From Siphonodentalium dalli (lineage: Eukaryota > Mollusca > Scaphopoda > Gadilida > Siphonodentaliidae), in contig CP136068.1 in the NCBI GenBank assembly GCA_032622095.1, positions 10,519,729 through 10,583,728 of the forward strand: a stretch of DNA of 64,000 nucleotides, read 5' to 3'. Positions 47,465 to 57,668 of the stretch are shown piece after piece; the stretch's first letter is position 1, and the number at the start of each line of letters is the position of its first letter. Made by a program: the position numbers and the translations under genes. The notes beneath the pieces are model-generated. The model was not told the origin of the DNA. It saw only the letters and a list, made by a program, of their open reading frames with translations, and ran no database searches.

Positions 47465-50400
47465 CACGAAGAGTTAGGCCGTGATACTTACTCGACAGAA
47501 ATTTTAATGGCGCAATATTTGAATTTTCGGGGTCCCGACTCTATTTCGTGACCCGTCCTGACCCAATTTCTGAAAGTCTGAACTGCGTGTGGCGGAAATC
47601 CTGTACAGAATTGTCAGCCCTACTTGTGTTGTCGAAATCACGAAAAGTAAGGCCGTGATACTTACTCGTCACACATTTTAATGGCGTAATATATGAATTT
47701 TCGGGGTCCCGTCTCTATTTCGTGACCAGTCCTGACCCAATTTCTAAAAATCTCAACTGCGTGTGGCGGAAATCCTTTACAGAATTGTCTGCCCCGCCTG
47801 TGTTGTCAAAATCACGAAGAGTAAGGCGTGATACTTACTCGTCGCCACTTTAAATGGCGTAATATATGAATTTTTCGGGATCCCGTCTCTATTTCGTGAC
47901 TCGTCCTGACCCCATTTCATAAAATCTGAACTGAGTGTGGCGCAAATCCTGTACAGAATTGCCTGCCCTCCTTATGTTGTCGAAATCACGAAGAGTAAGG
48001 CCGTAATACTTACTCGGCACCACATTAAATGGCGTAATATATGAAATGTCGGGGTCCTGTCTCTATTTCGTGACCCGTCCTGACCTCATTTCTTAAAATC
48101 TGAACTGCGTGTGGCGGAAATCCTGTACAGAATTGCCTGCCCTGCTGATTTTGTCGAAAACAGGAAGAGTATGGCCGTGATACTTACTCGTCACCACATT
48201 AAATGGCGTAAAATATGAATTTTCGGGGTCCCGACTCTATTTCGTGACTAGTCCTGACCCAATTTCTGAAAATCTGAACTGCGTGTGGCGGAAATCCTGT
48301 TAATAATTGCCTGTCCTGCTTATGTTGTCGAAAGCACGAAGAGTAACGCCGTGATACTTACTCGACACCACATTAAATGGCGCAATATATGAAATTTCGG
48401 GGTCCCGTCTCTATTTCGTGACCCGTCCTGACCCCATTTCTTAAAATCTGAACTGCGTGTAGCGGAAATCCTGTGCAGAATTGCCTGCCCTGTCTGTGAA
48501 GTCGAAATCAAGAAGAGTTAGGCCGTGATACTTACTCGACACAAATTTTAATGGTGCAATATTTGAATTTTCGGGGCCCCGACTCTATTTCGTGACCCGT
48601 CCTGACCAAATTTCTGAAAATCTTAACTGCGTGTGGCGGAAATCCTGTACATAATTGTCAGCCCTATTTGAGTTGTCGAAATCACGAAAAGTGAGGCCGT
48701 GATACTTACTCGTCACACATTTTAATGGCGTAATATATGAATTTTCGGGGTCCCGTCTCTATTTCGTGACCCGTCCTGACCCAATTTCTAAAAATCTCAA
48801 CTGCGTGTGGCGGAAATCCTTTACAGAATTGTCTGCCCCGCCTGTGTTGTCGAAATCACGAAGAGTTAGGCCGTGATACTTACTCGACAGAAATTTTAAT
48901 GGCGCAATATTTGAATTTTCGGGGTCCCGACTCTATTTCGTGACCCGTCCTGACCCAATTTCTGAAAGTCTGAACTGCGTGTGGCACAAATCCTGTTCAG
49001 AATTGTCAGCCCTACTTGTGTTGTCGAAATCACGAAAAGTAAGGCCGTGATACTTACTCGTCACACATTTTAATGGCGTTATATATGAATTTTCGGGGTC
49101 CCGTCTCTATTTCGTGACCCGTCCTGACCCAATTTCTAAAAATCTCAACTGCGTGTGGCGGAAATCCTTTACAGAATTGTCTGCCCCGCCTGTGTTGTCA
49201 AAATCACGAAGAGTAAGGCGTGATACTTACTCGTCGCCACTTTAAATGGCGTAACATATGAATTTTTCGGGATCCCGACTCTATTTCGTGACTCGTCCTG
49301 ACCCCATTTCATAAAATCTGAACTGAGTGTGGCGCAAATCCTGTACAGAATTGCCTGCCCTCCTTATGTTGTCGAAATCACGAAGAGTAAGGCCGTAATA
49401 CTTACTCGGCACCACATTAAATGGCGTAATATATGAAATGTCGGGGTCCTGTCTCTATTTCGTGACCCGTCCTGACCTCATTTCTTAAAATCTGAACTGC
49501 GTGTGGCGGAAATCCTGTACAGAATTGCCTGCCCTGCTGATTTTGTCGAAAACAGGAAGAGTATGGCCGTGATACTTACTCGTCACCACATTAAATGGCG
49601 TAAAATATGAATTTTCGGGGTCCCGACTCTATTTCGTGACTAGTCCTGACCCAATTTCTGAAAATCTGAACTGCGTGTGGCGGAAATCCTGTTAATAATT
49701 GCCTGTCCTGCTTATGTTGTCGAAAGCACGAAGAGTAACGCCGTGATACTTACTCGACACCACATTAAATGGCGCAATATATGAAATTTCGGGGTCCCGT
49801 CTCTATTTCGTGACCCGTCCTGACCCCATTTCTTAAAATCTGAACTGCGTGTAGCGGAAATCCTGTGCAGAATTGCCTGCCCTGTCTGTGAAGTCGAAAT
49901 CAAGAAGAGTTAGGCCGTGATACTTACTCGACACAAATTTTAATGGTGCAATATTTGAATTTTCGGGGCCCCGACTCTATTTCGTGACCCGTCCTGACCA
50001 AATTTCTGAAAATCTTAACTGCGTGTGGCGGAAATCCTGTACATAATTGTCAGCCCTATTTGAGTTGTCGAAATCACGAAAAGTGAGGCCGTGATACTTA
50101 CTCGTCACACATTTTAATGGCGTAATATATGAATTTTCGGGGTCCCGTCTCTATTTCGTGACCCGTCCTGACCCAATTTCTAAAAATCTCAACTGCGTGT
50201 GGCGGAAATCCTTTACAGAATTGTCTGCCCCGCCTGTGTTGTCGAAATCACGAAGAGTTAGGCCGTGATACTTACTCGACAGAAATTTTAATGGCGCAAT
50301 ATTTGAATTTTCGGGGTCCCGACTCTATTTCGTGACCCGTCCTGACCCAATTTCTGAAAGTCTGAACTGCGTGTGGCACAAATCCTGTTCAGAATTGTCA

Positions 50401-51645
50401 GCCCTACTTGTGTTGTCGAAATCACGAAAAGTAAGGCCGTGATACTTACTCGTCACACATTTTAATGGCGTTATATATGAATTTTCGGGGTCCCGTCTCT
50501 ATTTCGTGACCCGTCCTGACCCAATTTCTAAAAATCTCAACTGCGTGTGGCGGAAATCCTTTACAGAATTGTCTGCCCCGCCTGTGTTGTCAAAATCACG
50601 AAGAGTAAGGCGTGATACTTACTCGTCGCCACTTTAAATGGCGTAACATATGAATTTTTCGGGATCCCGACTCTATTTCGTGACTCGTCCTGACCCCATT
50701 TCATAAAATCTGAACTGAGTGTGGCGCAAATCCTGTACAGAATTGCCTGCCCTCCTTATGTTGTCGAAATCACGAAGAGTAAGGCCGTAATACTTACTCG
50801 GCACCACATTAAATGGCGTAATATATGAAATGTCGGGGTCCTGTCTCTATTTCGTGACCCGTCCTGACCTCATTTCTTAAAATCTGAACTGCGTGTGGCG
50901 GAAATCCTGTACAGAATTGCCTGCCCTGCTGATTTTGTCGAAAACAGGAAGAGTATGGCCGTGATACTTACTCGTCACCACATTAAATGGCGTAATATAT
51001 GAATTTTCGGGGTCCCGACTCTATTTCGTGACTCGTCCTGACCCAATTTCTGAAAATCTGAACTGCGTGTGGCGGAAATCCTGTAAATAATTGCCTGTCC
51101 TGCTTATGTTGTCGAAAGCACGAAGAGTAACGCCGTGATACTTACTCGACACCACATTAAATGGCGCAATATATGAAATTTCGGGGTCCCGTCTCTATTT
51201 CGTGACCCGTCCTGACCCCATTTCTTAAAATCTGAACTGCGTGTAGCGGAAATCCTGTGCAGAATTGCCTGCCCTGTCTGTGAAGTCGAAATCAAGAAGA
51301 GTTAGGCCGTGATACTTACTCGACACAAATTTTAATGGCGCAATATTTGAATTTTCGGGGCCCCGACTCTATTTCGTGACCCGTCCTGACCAAATTTCTG
51401 AAAATCTTAACTGCGTGTGGCGGAAATCCTGTACATAATTGTCAGCCCTATTTGTGTTGTCGAAATCACGAAAAGTAAGGCCGTGATACTTACTCGTCAC
51501 ACATTTTAATGGCGTAATATATGAATTTTCGGGGTCCCGTCTCTATTTCGTGACCCGTCCTGACCCAATTTCTAAAAATCTCAACTGCGTGTGGCGGAAA
51601 TCCTTTACAGAATTGTCTGCCCCGCCTGTGTTGTCAAAATCACGT
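47465..51645 (-). repeat. 1,392-bp higher-order repeat (8 monomers), three copies
   Basis: The same 63-residue frame appears at 48320-48511, 49712-49903 and 51104-51295, exactly 1,392 bp apart (8 x 174). Private changes (GGCACAAATCCTGTTCAG at 48983 and 50375; GTAAAATATGAA and GACTAGTCC near 48210 and 49602) recur at that spacing. Copies 1 and 2 share changes that copy 3 lacks. Confidence 0.93.
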
Positions 51646-51802
51646 AGAGTAAGGCCGTGATACTTACTCGTCTCCACTTTAAATGGCGTAATATATGAAT
51701 TTTTCGGGATCCCGACTCTATTTCGTGACTCGTCCTGACCCCATTTCTTAAAATCTGAAATGATTGTGGCGGAAATCCTGTACAAAATTGCCTGCCCTGT
51801 CT

Positions 51803-52538
51803 TTAATCTGGAGAAAGATTATGTCACTCTGCACGAAGCAGCAAAAGGTCATTATTAATTTTTACATTTAATCCCCTAATCCCCCATTCAGCCCATTGTC
51901 TGTCTGGTCACTCACGGCGCGCCTGCACAATGCATGTTTATGATGACATTGTATTTAAGACGGTCGAGGTTTATGAGCACCAAGTGTAAGACAAAAGCTT
52001 AATCAGCCAAATGTGAATCACGACAGATATTTTGTGGCTATTTGTCGTCAATACCGATACAGTCAAAATAATATGCATGCTTTTATGACAGATTGTAATT
52101 TGATAATGGCGTAACAATATTAAGTTATTAGTTTCCAGATGTCACTTAGATATTATCGCAAGGATAAATATTTAATGATTTAAAAAAGATATTGATATAA
52201 AACAAAAAAATAATGACATTAAGATGGACAATCCCGGGTTACCCCCAAATCACTCTTTCACATAAAGATTAATAAATTTTTAATAAATGATATATATATA
52301 TAAATACTTCTAGTTCATGAAAATTATTTAAATTATTGTGTATTTTACCTGTGTCTGTTAGATTTTACGTTTTAGTCATTAATTGTGAACCGACCAGAAA
52401 ACGATGATTTAATTTGGCCAAAGTTTTTTTTAATTTGGCCAAAAAACATTTGGCTAAATTTTTTTTCATTTGGCTAATAAAATTTTCATTTGGCTAAACT
52501 TTTGGCTAAAGTTTTTTTCGGTCCAGCGCGAACACTGC
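51803..52538 (-). repeat. Foreign insertion in the satellite array (CAGTGTTCGCGCTG family)
   Basis: About 735 bp of AT-rich non-satellite DNA. On the minus strand it begins CAGTGTTCGCGCTGGACCG at 52538, followed by several ATTTGGCTAA-type units. About 40 bp of the host monomer are missing at the junction. Related to the copies at 23807 and 24087. Confidence 0.75.
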
Positions 52539-53086
52539 TCGTCACCACATTAAATGGCGTAATATATGAATTTTCGAGGTCCCGACTCTATTTCGTGACC
52601 CGTCCTGACCCCATTTCTTAAAATCTGAACTGCGTGTGGCGGAAATCCTGTACAGAATTGTCTGCCCTGTATGTGCTGTCGAAATCACGAAGAGCAAGGC
52701 CGTGATACTTACTCGTCGCGACTTTAAATGGCGTAATATATGAATTTTTCGGGATCCCGACTCTATTTCGTGCCCCGTCCTGACCCCATTTATTAAAATC
52801 TCAACTGCATGTGGCGGAAATCCGGTTCTAAATGGTTCACCCTGGCTGCGTTGTCAATATCACGACCAGTAATACCGTAATACTTACTCGTCACCACATT
52901 AAATGGCGTAATATATGAATTTCCGGGGTCCCGACTCTATTTCGTGACCCGTTCTGATCCCATTTCTTGAAATCTGAATTGCTTGTAGCGGAAATCCTGT
53001 TTGCTATGGTTCACTTTGACTGTGTTATCAAAATCACGACGAGTTAGGCCGTGATATTTACTCGTCGCCACTTTAAATGGCGTAAT
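52539..53086 (-). repeat. Outermost right satellite monomers
   Basis: About three monomers after the insertion, becoming more divergent outwards; the last two mirror the first two of the left array, including ATGGTTCACCCTGGCTGCG. Confidence 0.88.
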
Positions 53087-53476
53087 ATGTGAATTTTCCG
53101 GGTCACGACACTAGTTCATGAACCGGTCGGGCCACATTTCTCAAAACTGCACGTGATGGGAATACTGTTTGGAATGTGACCATGCAGATAAAAGTGTTCC
53201 GTCTTCTTACACCTATACAAACTAAATTTCAAATGGATATCCCCATTACTCCACGGAATGCGCGTTCAATGTAAAGTGCTTGAATGTCAAGATCACGCAG
53301 CACGAACTTGTCTGTAGCGTATAAATATTCCCCGGGTCAAAATAGTTCCACATACGAAGATTCAGCCTAATCGGTCAAACGGTTCTCGAGTTCTGAATTA
53401 GTATATAAAAACCGCAAATTTGTACGCCTGTACGCCTGATCGCGTCGCGATTCACCTCGTGAAAAATCCTACCTCA
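53087..53476 (-). repeat. Right terminal inverted repeat, non-satellite part
   Basis: Reverse complement of 32001-32390, ending CGTGAAAAATCCTACCTC. Confidence 0.85.
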
Positions 53477-53501
53477 TATATATATATATATATATATATA
53501 T
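53477..53501. repeat. (TA)n microsatellite flanking the element
   Basis: TA run of about 12 units directly outside the right terminus. Confidence 0.92.
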
Positions 53502-54540
53502 CATTTGTATGTGATTAACCAATATAGTTGTGCTGTGTTATGTGAACAGAAGCATAACATCTATAACACGAACATGCTCTTGTTTATCTAAACCATCTTA
53601 TGTCTTGACGACAATATACTATTTACGCGGCGATTATATTTCGCATATGAACAAAATTATATATATTTTAATAGTCCTTCTGTTGATGGTTATGTGAACA
53701 AATATGAATATTTTGCAACGAACGCCGCCCGTGCCTTTAAATGCACGCATGGTTTTCGCCATAGGTTATAATTTAGAAATAACAGTTACCACATACCATA
53801 ATGATAGTATGGCTGTGATATTATCCCCAAAAACGGGCGTTTGTTTATATACATGTACAGCACGTTGATAAATTTTATTTAAAAGTCGGCGGTTAAAACG
53901 TTATACAAACCCAAGATCTGAAGAGCTTTTGACCGACGTAAAGAATAAGCGATAAGCTCTAAACACCATGGCGATTATTTTAGGACAGTGAGTAAATGGT
54001 TAGTAAACGCTATACCGGTATGTTATAAACCACTTGGTTGCATTTCTAACAAAGTTCAAAGTTGGGTCTCCCCGGTGTTGAGTGTTTTGCTTATCACATA
54101 CTCTGTACGTACTTTTGGTTCACATAACAGACTACTAACTTGACAATAAAATGTCATTTACGCGATATTTACTATTGGTATAAGAACAGTTTGTCTGTAA
54201 TATAATATAATATTTCTATATAGGGCGGTTTTAACGGATGCAATTATTTTAACGGCAATAACCACAACCAAAGCTGTATAGTGCGAGGTCATTGAATCTG
54301 TATTGTTCCCCTTGATACATAATATACCCCCACCTACATGTACCAGTAACATCCCTGATGCACAGGTGTTTCGTTCGCCATTCCTTAGACTTAGTAATTA
54401 CATTCCATGTACATTTAACCTCGCAGAGATCTGGGCAGTTGGAATTTATCATGACACAACATAAATGAGCCTTCCTCCGACCTCTCCCGTTGTCTATCGC
54501 TGGTATGTAACCTTTGACTGACCTCTCTTTGTCTGTGGGA
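53502..54540. other. AT-rich intron DNA, nothing recognised
   Basis: No coding homology. Minus-strand frames at 54158-54452 are unsupported. Confidence 0.5.
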
Positions 54541-54750
54541 GTCAGCGAGTCATGAGGGAAGGGAAGTCATGAGTAGATATAAAAGGGAGTTGGATTCCGG
54601 AGAAGGGAGGCCGGAGTTAAAGTACGGTCCTGACTGCGTATGGGTGTTCACCATGCGGTAGCCATATTCATAACACACTAATTCCTGCTGGTCTCCATAT
54701 ATATGTTACAATACTTGTCAATAAATGTATGATGTATCAAATAAAGAAAT
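54541..54750 (+). promoter_or_regulatory. TATA-box plus AATAAA block; possible solo LTR or internal promoter
   Basis: TATAAAAGGG at about 54579-54588 is followed by a GC-richer purine stretch, and by AATAAA signals near 54721 and 54740. A TATA box followed within 150 bp by a poly(A) signal is how an LTR U3-R region looks. The paired TG/CA ends and a target-site duplication were not found. A promoter serving exon 2, about 350 bp downstream, is the alternative. Confidence 0.22.
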
Positions 54751-54941
54751 CACCATGTGTTCGATTTACTCTTCACGTCATCTACTGCTAGACCATCACA
54801 ACGGCCCAGGTTGTTGGCATACGCCATTATGTAACACACTAGGAAAATGTCCCATCCTACAACCCAAATATCACAATAATAACAACACACATATATATAT
54901 ATGTGTTAGCACTTTATAATCCGAGCTATATTTCCTTCTAG

Positions 54942-55146
54942 TGTACGTTACAGCTGTCAGTGCAGAATGTTCAGACGTCGATTTAGGCATGGTGGATCAG
55001 TGTATTATCCCGTTCAGTCAATATTTAGCCAGCACACGTGCAGCCGGCGGTGACGATGACATGTTGACAGCATTACGAAGAACAGCGTGTCTGATAATGA
55101 AACCAAAATTCGACATCGAACTGTGTGTTCAAATGTTGTGTCAAAG
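54942..55146 (+). CDS. Exon 2 of the secreted-protein gene (signal cleavage site and Cys-containing domain)
   Basis: Preceded by acceptor TTTCCTTCTAG. Joined to exon 1 (phase 1), it gives VYVTAVSA then ECSDVDLGMVDQC and continues to ACLIMKPKFDIELC and VQMLCQ. The signal peptide of about 26 residues would be cut after AVSA. The mature part so far has five cysteines (residues 28, 39, 68, 80 and 85 of the joined protein), an acidic GGDDD turn and otherwise helix-like composition. The exon probably ends at 55146 (AAAG/GTTGGT); GTATAT at 55151 is an alternative donor. No family is recognised, so no function is given. The odd number of cysteines and the open 3' end suggest further exons; none was identified to the end of the window. 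Confidence 0.65.
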
Positions 55147-55557
55147 GTTGGTATATTGTCCTAGTCCAACGTCATCACTTCTAAAAAAAAAAAAAGGAAC
55201 TCCAACCGATCAGACGCTCCCCATATTATCAAGTTACAACAACAACAACATTTCTTTGAAAAAAAAACGCTTTAGTTATCAGAATCAATTAATTACATAG
55301 TGAGTTATCAATTGAGCTTTCCACAGAGGCCACGCTCACAGTGTAGTCCCGCCCAATGGCAATTTATTAGAATATATTCGACCAATCAGATGCCGAGCCG
55401 GCCGCTGGCTGCGGAGACTTTTTCGACGCCATCTTTCTTCACCCTAATTTTGATATCCATGCATACATTCAGAGTTAAATTGGCTATATTCAACTTTTTT
55501 GTTGTCAAATCATAATATACTGAGATTTATATTTGCGGCATGATGTTATATAGAGGA

Positions 55558-55699
55558 TCTCACATGAGTTTCTATTTTATACGGAATTTATCAACCGAGT
55601 TCACTAAATTCGATTTGAGCCGAGGTTTACCGAGGCTCAAATAGAATTTAGTGGACGAGGTTGATACAATACGTATAAAATAGGACGAGTGTGAGATAC
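55558..55699. repeat. Palindromic MITE-like repeat, copy 1
   Basis: Near-complete inverted repeat: ATCTCACATGAGTTTC...TATTTTATAC on the left, GTATAAAATAGGACGAGTGT on the right, with TTTGAGCC / GGCTCAAAT around the centre (about 55625). Confidence 0.88.
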
Positions 55700-55979
55700 T
55701 TTTTATCACATGATCAAATAAACGCGAAGCAGTGCGAAATATCCATCGAAAACGACGATAATAAATTGCAGCGATCGCAAGTCATTTGAAGAACGATGTG
55801 ACGTCATCGCACGCGCTGATATTAAACGTGTCTCTTATCGATAATTATGAAACTGCTTTTATGGGCAAATTATGTGATAAAAATGTATCCGTGATTATAA
55901 CAATGTTTTTCGTTTAGCATGACACTTGTCATAATTTTCACATTTAATGGCAAAACGAATGTATGTTCTCTGGTTTAGA

Positions 55980-56230
55980 TATATTAGAGTTCAGTGATCT
56001 GTCTGTCTGTTCTGGTCTGTATGCAATTTTTCTTCCAGAGCCCTTGATCGATTTTAACCAAATGTGGTGTGGTGCCTCGGGGTACCACGGCAGATGTTAT
56101 AACGAACTTATATTTTAATTAAAAAAAAATTTTAATAAAAAAATGTTAAATATTTTTTTATTTTTTTTAGCAAGAAGTTTCAATATAAAAATCTAAAAAT
56201 AAAAAATTGAATCTAAATAATTTTTTTTTA
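55980..56230. repeat. GTCTGTCTGT-led dispersed repeat and poly(A/T) low-complexity DNA
   Basis: CTGTCTGTCTGTTCTGG, CCAGAGCCCTTGATCGATTT and ACCAAATGTGG are recognisable as a common invertebrate repeat; followed by A- and T-runs to about 56230. Confidence 0.5.
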
Positions 56231-56423
56231 ATCAAACTGGTTAAAAGATCAAATTTGAACGAATCATATACATGAGTCTGTTTCAGCTAGTTAACATAAG
56301 GGCAAGTGCTGATGTGTTCACTTCGGAAGTCGATCTCGGGTAACAGACAATATTTATGTGGATACAAAGTATTTTTACCAGTGGGCGGGACTACCGCTGT
56401 GGGTGTGGCCTCTGTGGAAAGCT

Positions 56424-56568
56424 CCATTGGTTTCGAGAATTACGTTAAATAATTCACGAGAGGCGAGAGACGTCGGTAAGAAATGAGTGCGCATTAGCGC
56501 AGGAGTTTATTACCTAGACGTCTATCGTATCGAGTGAATTATTTAACATAATTCTCGGAACTAATTGA
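56424..56568. repeat. Foldback repeat, about 145 bp
   Basis: Arms TTTCGAGAATTACGTTAAAT (56431) and ATTTAACATAATTCTCGGAA (56541-56560) pair; the arms extend through AATTCAC/GTGAATT. The loop contains GACGTC and TAGACGTCTA sites. Confidence 0.85.
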
Positions 56569-57228
56569 TTACTCTATTTATTACACTTCTGCATCAATTT
56601 AGTTCGCCAAATATGATTAAAACACCCATAATTAATGCTTGAAAGTCTTAGTAGAGTTGCTTATGTCCGATTTTGGGCTCCCCTGTGAAAATCATGAACA
56701 AATGTAGAGACCATGGTCATGAGCCAGTATATGGTCTCCAGAAAAAAAATTGTTAGACCTCCTGCGGTCGCGACTGGATGGTCTGATGACGTCACAAAGA
56801 TGGCCGCCATGCTAATCTTGTTAAGTTCGCTATTGTTGGATTTCATGATAAACATATAACTGTGATATGAAATATATGACTATCCTTTTGTAAAGTGTAT
56901 GGTGTAACGCCATTTTATATTTATATATTAAACAAGAAATTCAATAATTGAAGAAAAACACCAACTGTCCCGAGTGGTAATGATAAGCTATTGGAGGGTC
57001 TACCAGTTCGCATGCAAAATAGCAAAATAACATTGAATGTCTCAATGACATCAACAGCTTGAAGAGGGGAATAACCCACCATATATGGTAGATATTTAAC
57101 CAGGCTCTGCGTAAGTTTGTTAATTGATGACTGATGTACATGTACAGTACACACAAATAGTAATAACAATTAACGTTATGATTTTGAAACTAATGGTCAT
57201 CCATACGAGAAGTTTAATGTAAGAAACT
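56569..57228. other. AT-rich DNA, nothing recognised
   Basis: No supported gene or repeat; the overlapping minus-strand frames at 56921-57169 look random. Confidence 0.5.
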
Positions 57229-57345
57229 TAACTTTTTTTTTTTTAAAGTTTTTAAAGTTTTTTTTATTTTTTTTAAGTAATTCTTAAGTTTTATATATTT
57301 AACTTTTTTTATTTTAAGTTTAAGTAATTTTTCTTTAAGTTTTTA
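57229..57345. repeat. T-rich low-complexity tract (TTTTTAAGTTT)
   Basis: Degenerate T-runs interspersed with AAGT over about 115 bp. Confidence 0.85.
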
Positions 57346-57668
57346 TGACATACACAATAGGCGCAGTATTTTCATAAGAGCTTTTACATAACCAGTGAGG
57401 TAACGTACTGGTCACGCAACCGTGTCTAGCCATGTCCAATTGTATATAGGAGAGTTTGTGACCTACCAGAGCACATCTGGATTTTCCGTCGTCGACACAA
57501 CACGCTATTCATCCAACAGGCTTGGTTTTTCCGCTGTTTGGAAATATACATTTTATTTGGATGTTCCATTTATGTGTTATATGTATCACTTATTCTGTCT
57601 GCCATATAAAGAACTAGTTCCCCAGATTTGTTCAACATACTTCAACCCGGAAACAGCTCTCTGAAATA

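Larger units (their letters stand above)
33831..51802 (-). repeat. Satellite array, minus orientation, about 103 monomers of 173-175 bp
   Basis: CGTGATACTTACTCG recurs every 173-175 bp (e.g. 33943, 34118, 34293, 34467, 34640). Each monomer carries TTTCGTGACCCGTCCTGACC, ACTGCGTGTGGCGGAAATCC, a GTTGTCGAAATCACGAAGAG-like block and a dyad of the form CGCCACTTTAAATGGCG. Two main variants interleave: one with CTGTACAGAATTGCCTGCCC and one with CTTTACAGAATTGTCTGCCC. Peptides of 60-108 residues predicted across it are frames through the repeat, not genes. Confidence 0.97.
32001..53476. mobile_element. 21.5-kb inverted-repeat element filled with a 174-bp satellite
   Basis: The left end GAGGTAGGATTTTTCACGAG (32001) is repeated in reverse at 53457-53476. 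The inverted similarity continues inward through unique sequence (ACTCGAGAACCGTTTGACC; GAATATTTATACGCTACAGA; AATGGGGATATCCATTTGAA) and then through the outermost, divergent satellite monomers, giving arms of roughly 700 bp. Between them are about eight plus-orientation monomers, an orientation switch near 33830, and about 105 minus-orientation monomers. No transposase, RT or other protein is encoded. The right end abuts a TA microsatellite. It looks like a non-autonomous foldback-type transposon whose internal repeats have expanded; the name and mechanism are inference. Confidence 0.7.
3726..54941 (+). other. Inferred 51.2-kb intron 1 of the secreted-protein gene
   Basis: Bounded by GTGAGT at 3726 and by a pyrimidine-rich acceptor TTTCCTTCTAG ending at 54941. 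It holds every large repeat in the window: hairpin tandem units, the head-to-head pseudogene pair, the Helitron with its nested CACTA element, the minisatellite and the satellite element. No alternative plus-strand gene was seen inside. The inference rests on the matching phase and on the signal peptide being completed across the junction. Confidence 0.55.
55312..56429. mobile_element. Element of about 1.1 kb with terminal inverted repeats of about 42 bp
   Basis: GAGCTTTCCACAGAGGCCAC at 55316 reappears inverted (GTGGCCTCTGTGGAAAGCTC) at 56405-56424. The match continues into the GTAGTCCCGCCCA / TGGGCGGGACTAC blocks, with a few mismatches. The ends read CAATTGAGC and GCTCCATTG. The interior is AT-rich with poly-A/T runs and contains a second palindromic repeat at 55558. 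No transposase; a non-autonomous DNA element is the likely reading. Confidence 0.65.

Noticed and set aside
33694-51785. Series of 60-108-residue minus-strand frames with recurring ILYRISATRSSDFKKWGQDGSR peptides
   Set aside because: They are reading frames through the 174-bp satellite. The monomer length is not constant in frame, stops recur, and no start or splice context is conserved.
32391-53086. CRISPR-like array
   Set aside because: The repeats are directly adjacent 174-bp monomers without unique spacers, in a eukaryotic setting, and show higher-order structure.
32391-53086. CENP-B box in the satellite monomer
   Set aside because: TTTCG and CCCG motifs occur, but no window matched the NTTCGNNNNANNCGGGN pattern, so a centromere role cannot be claimed.
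57422-57664. 80-residue plus-strand frame as exon 3 of the secreted-protein gene
   Set aside because: No matching acceptor and phase in a coding context, and its end overlaps the foldback element at 57669; an attempted acceptor at about 57628 reads into the repeat.
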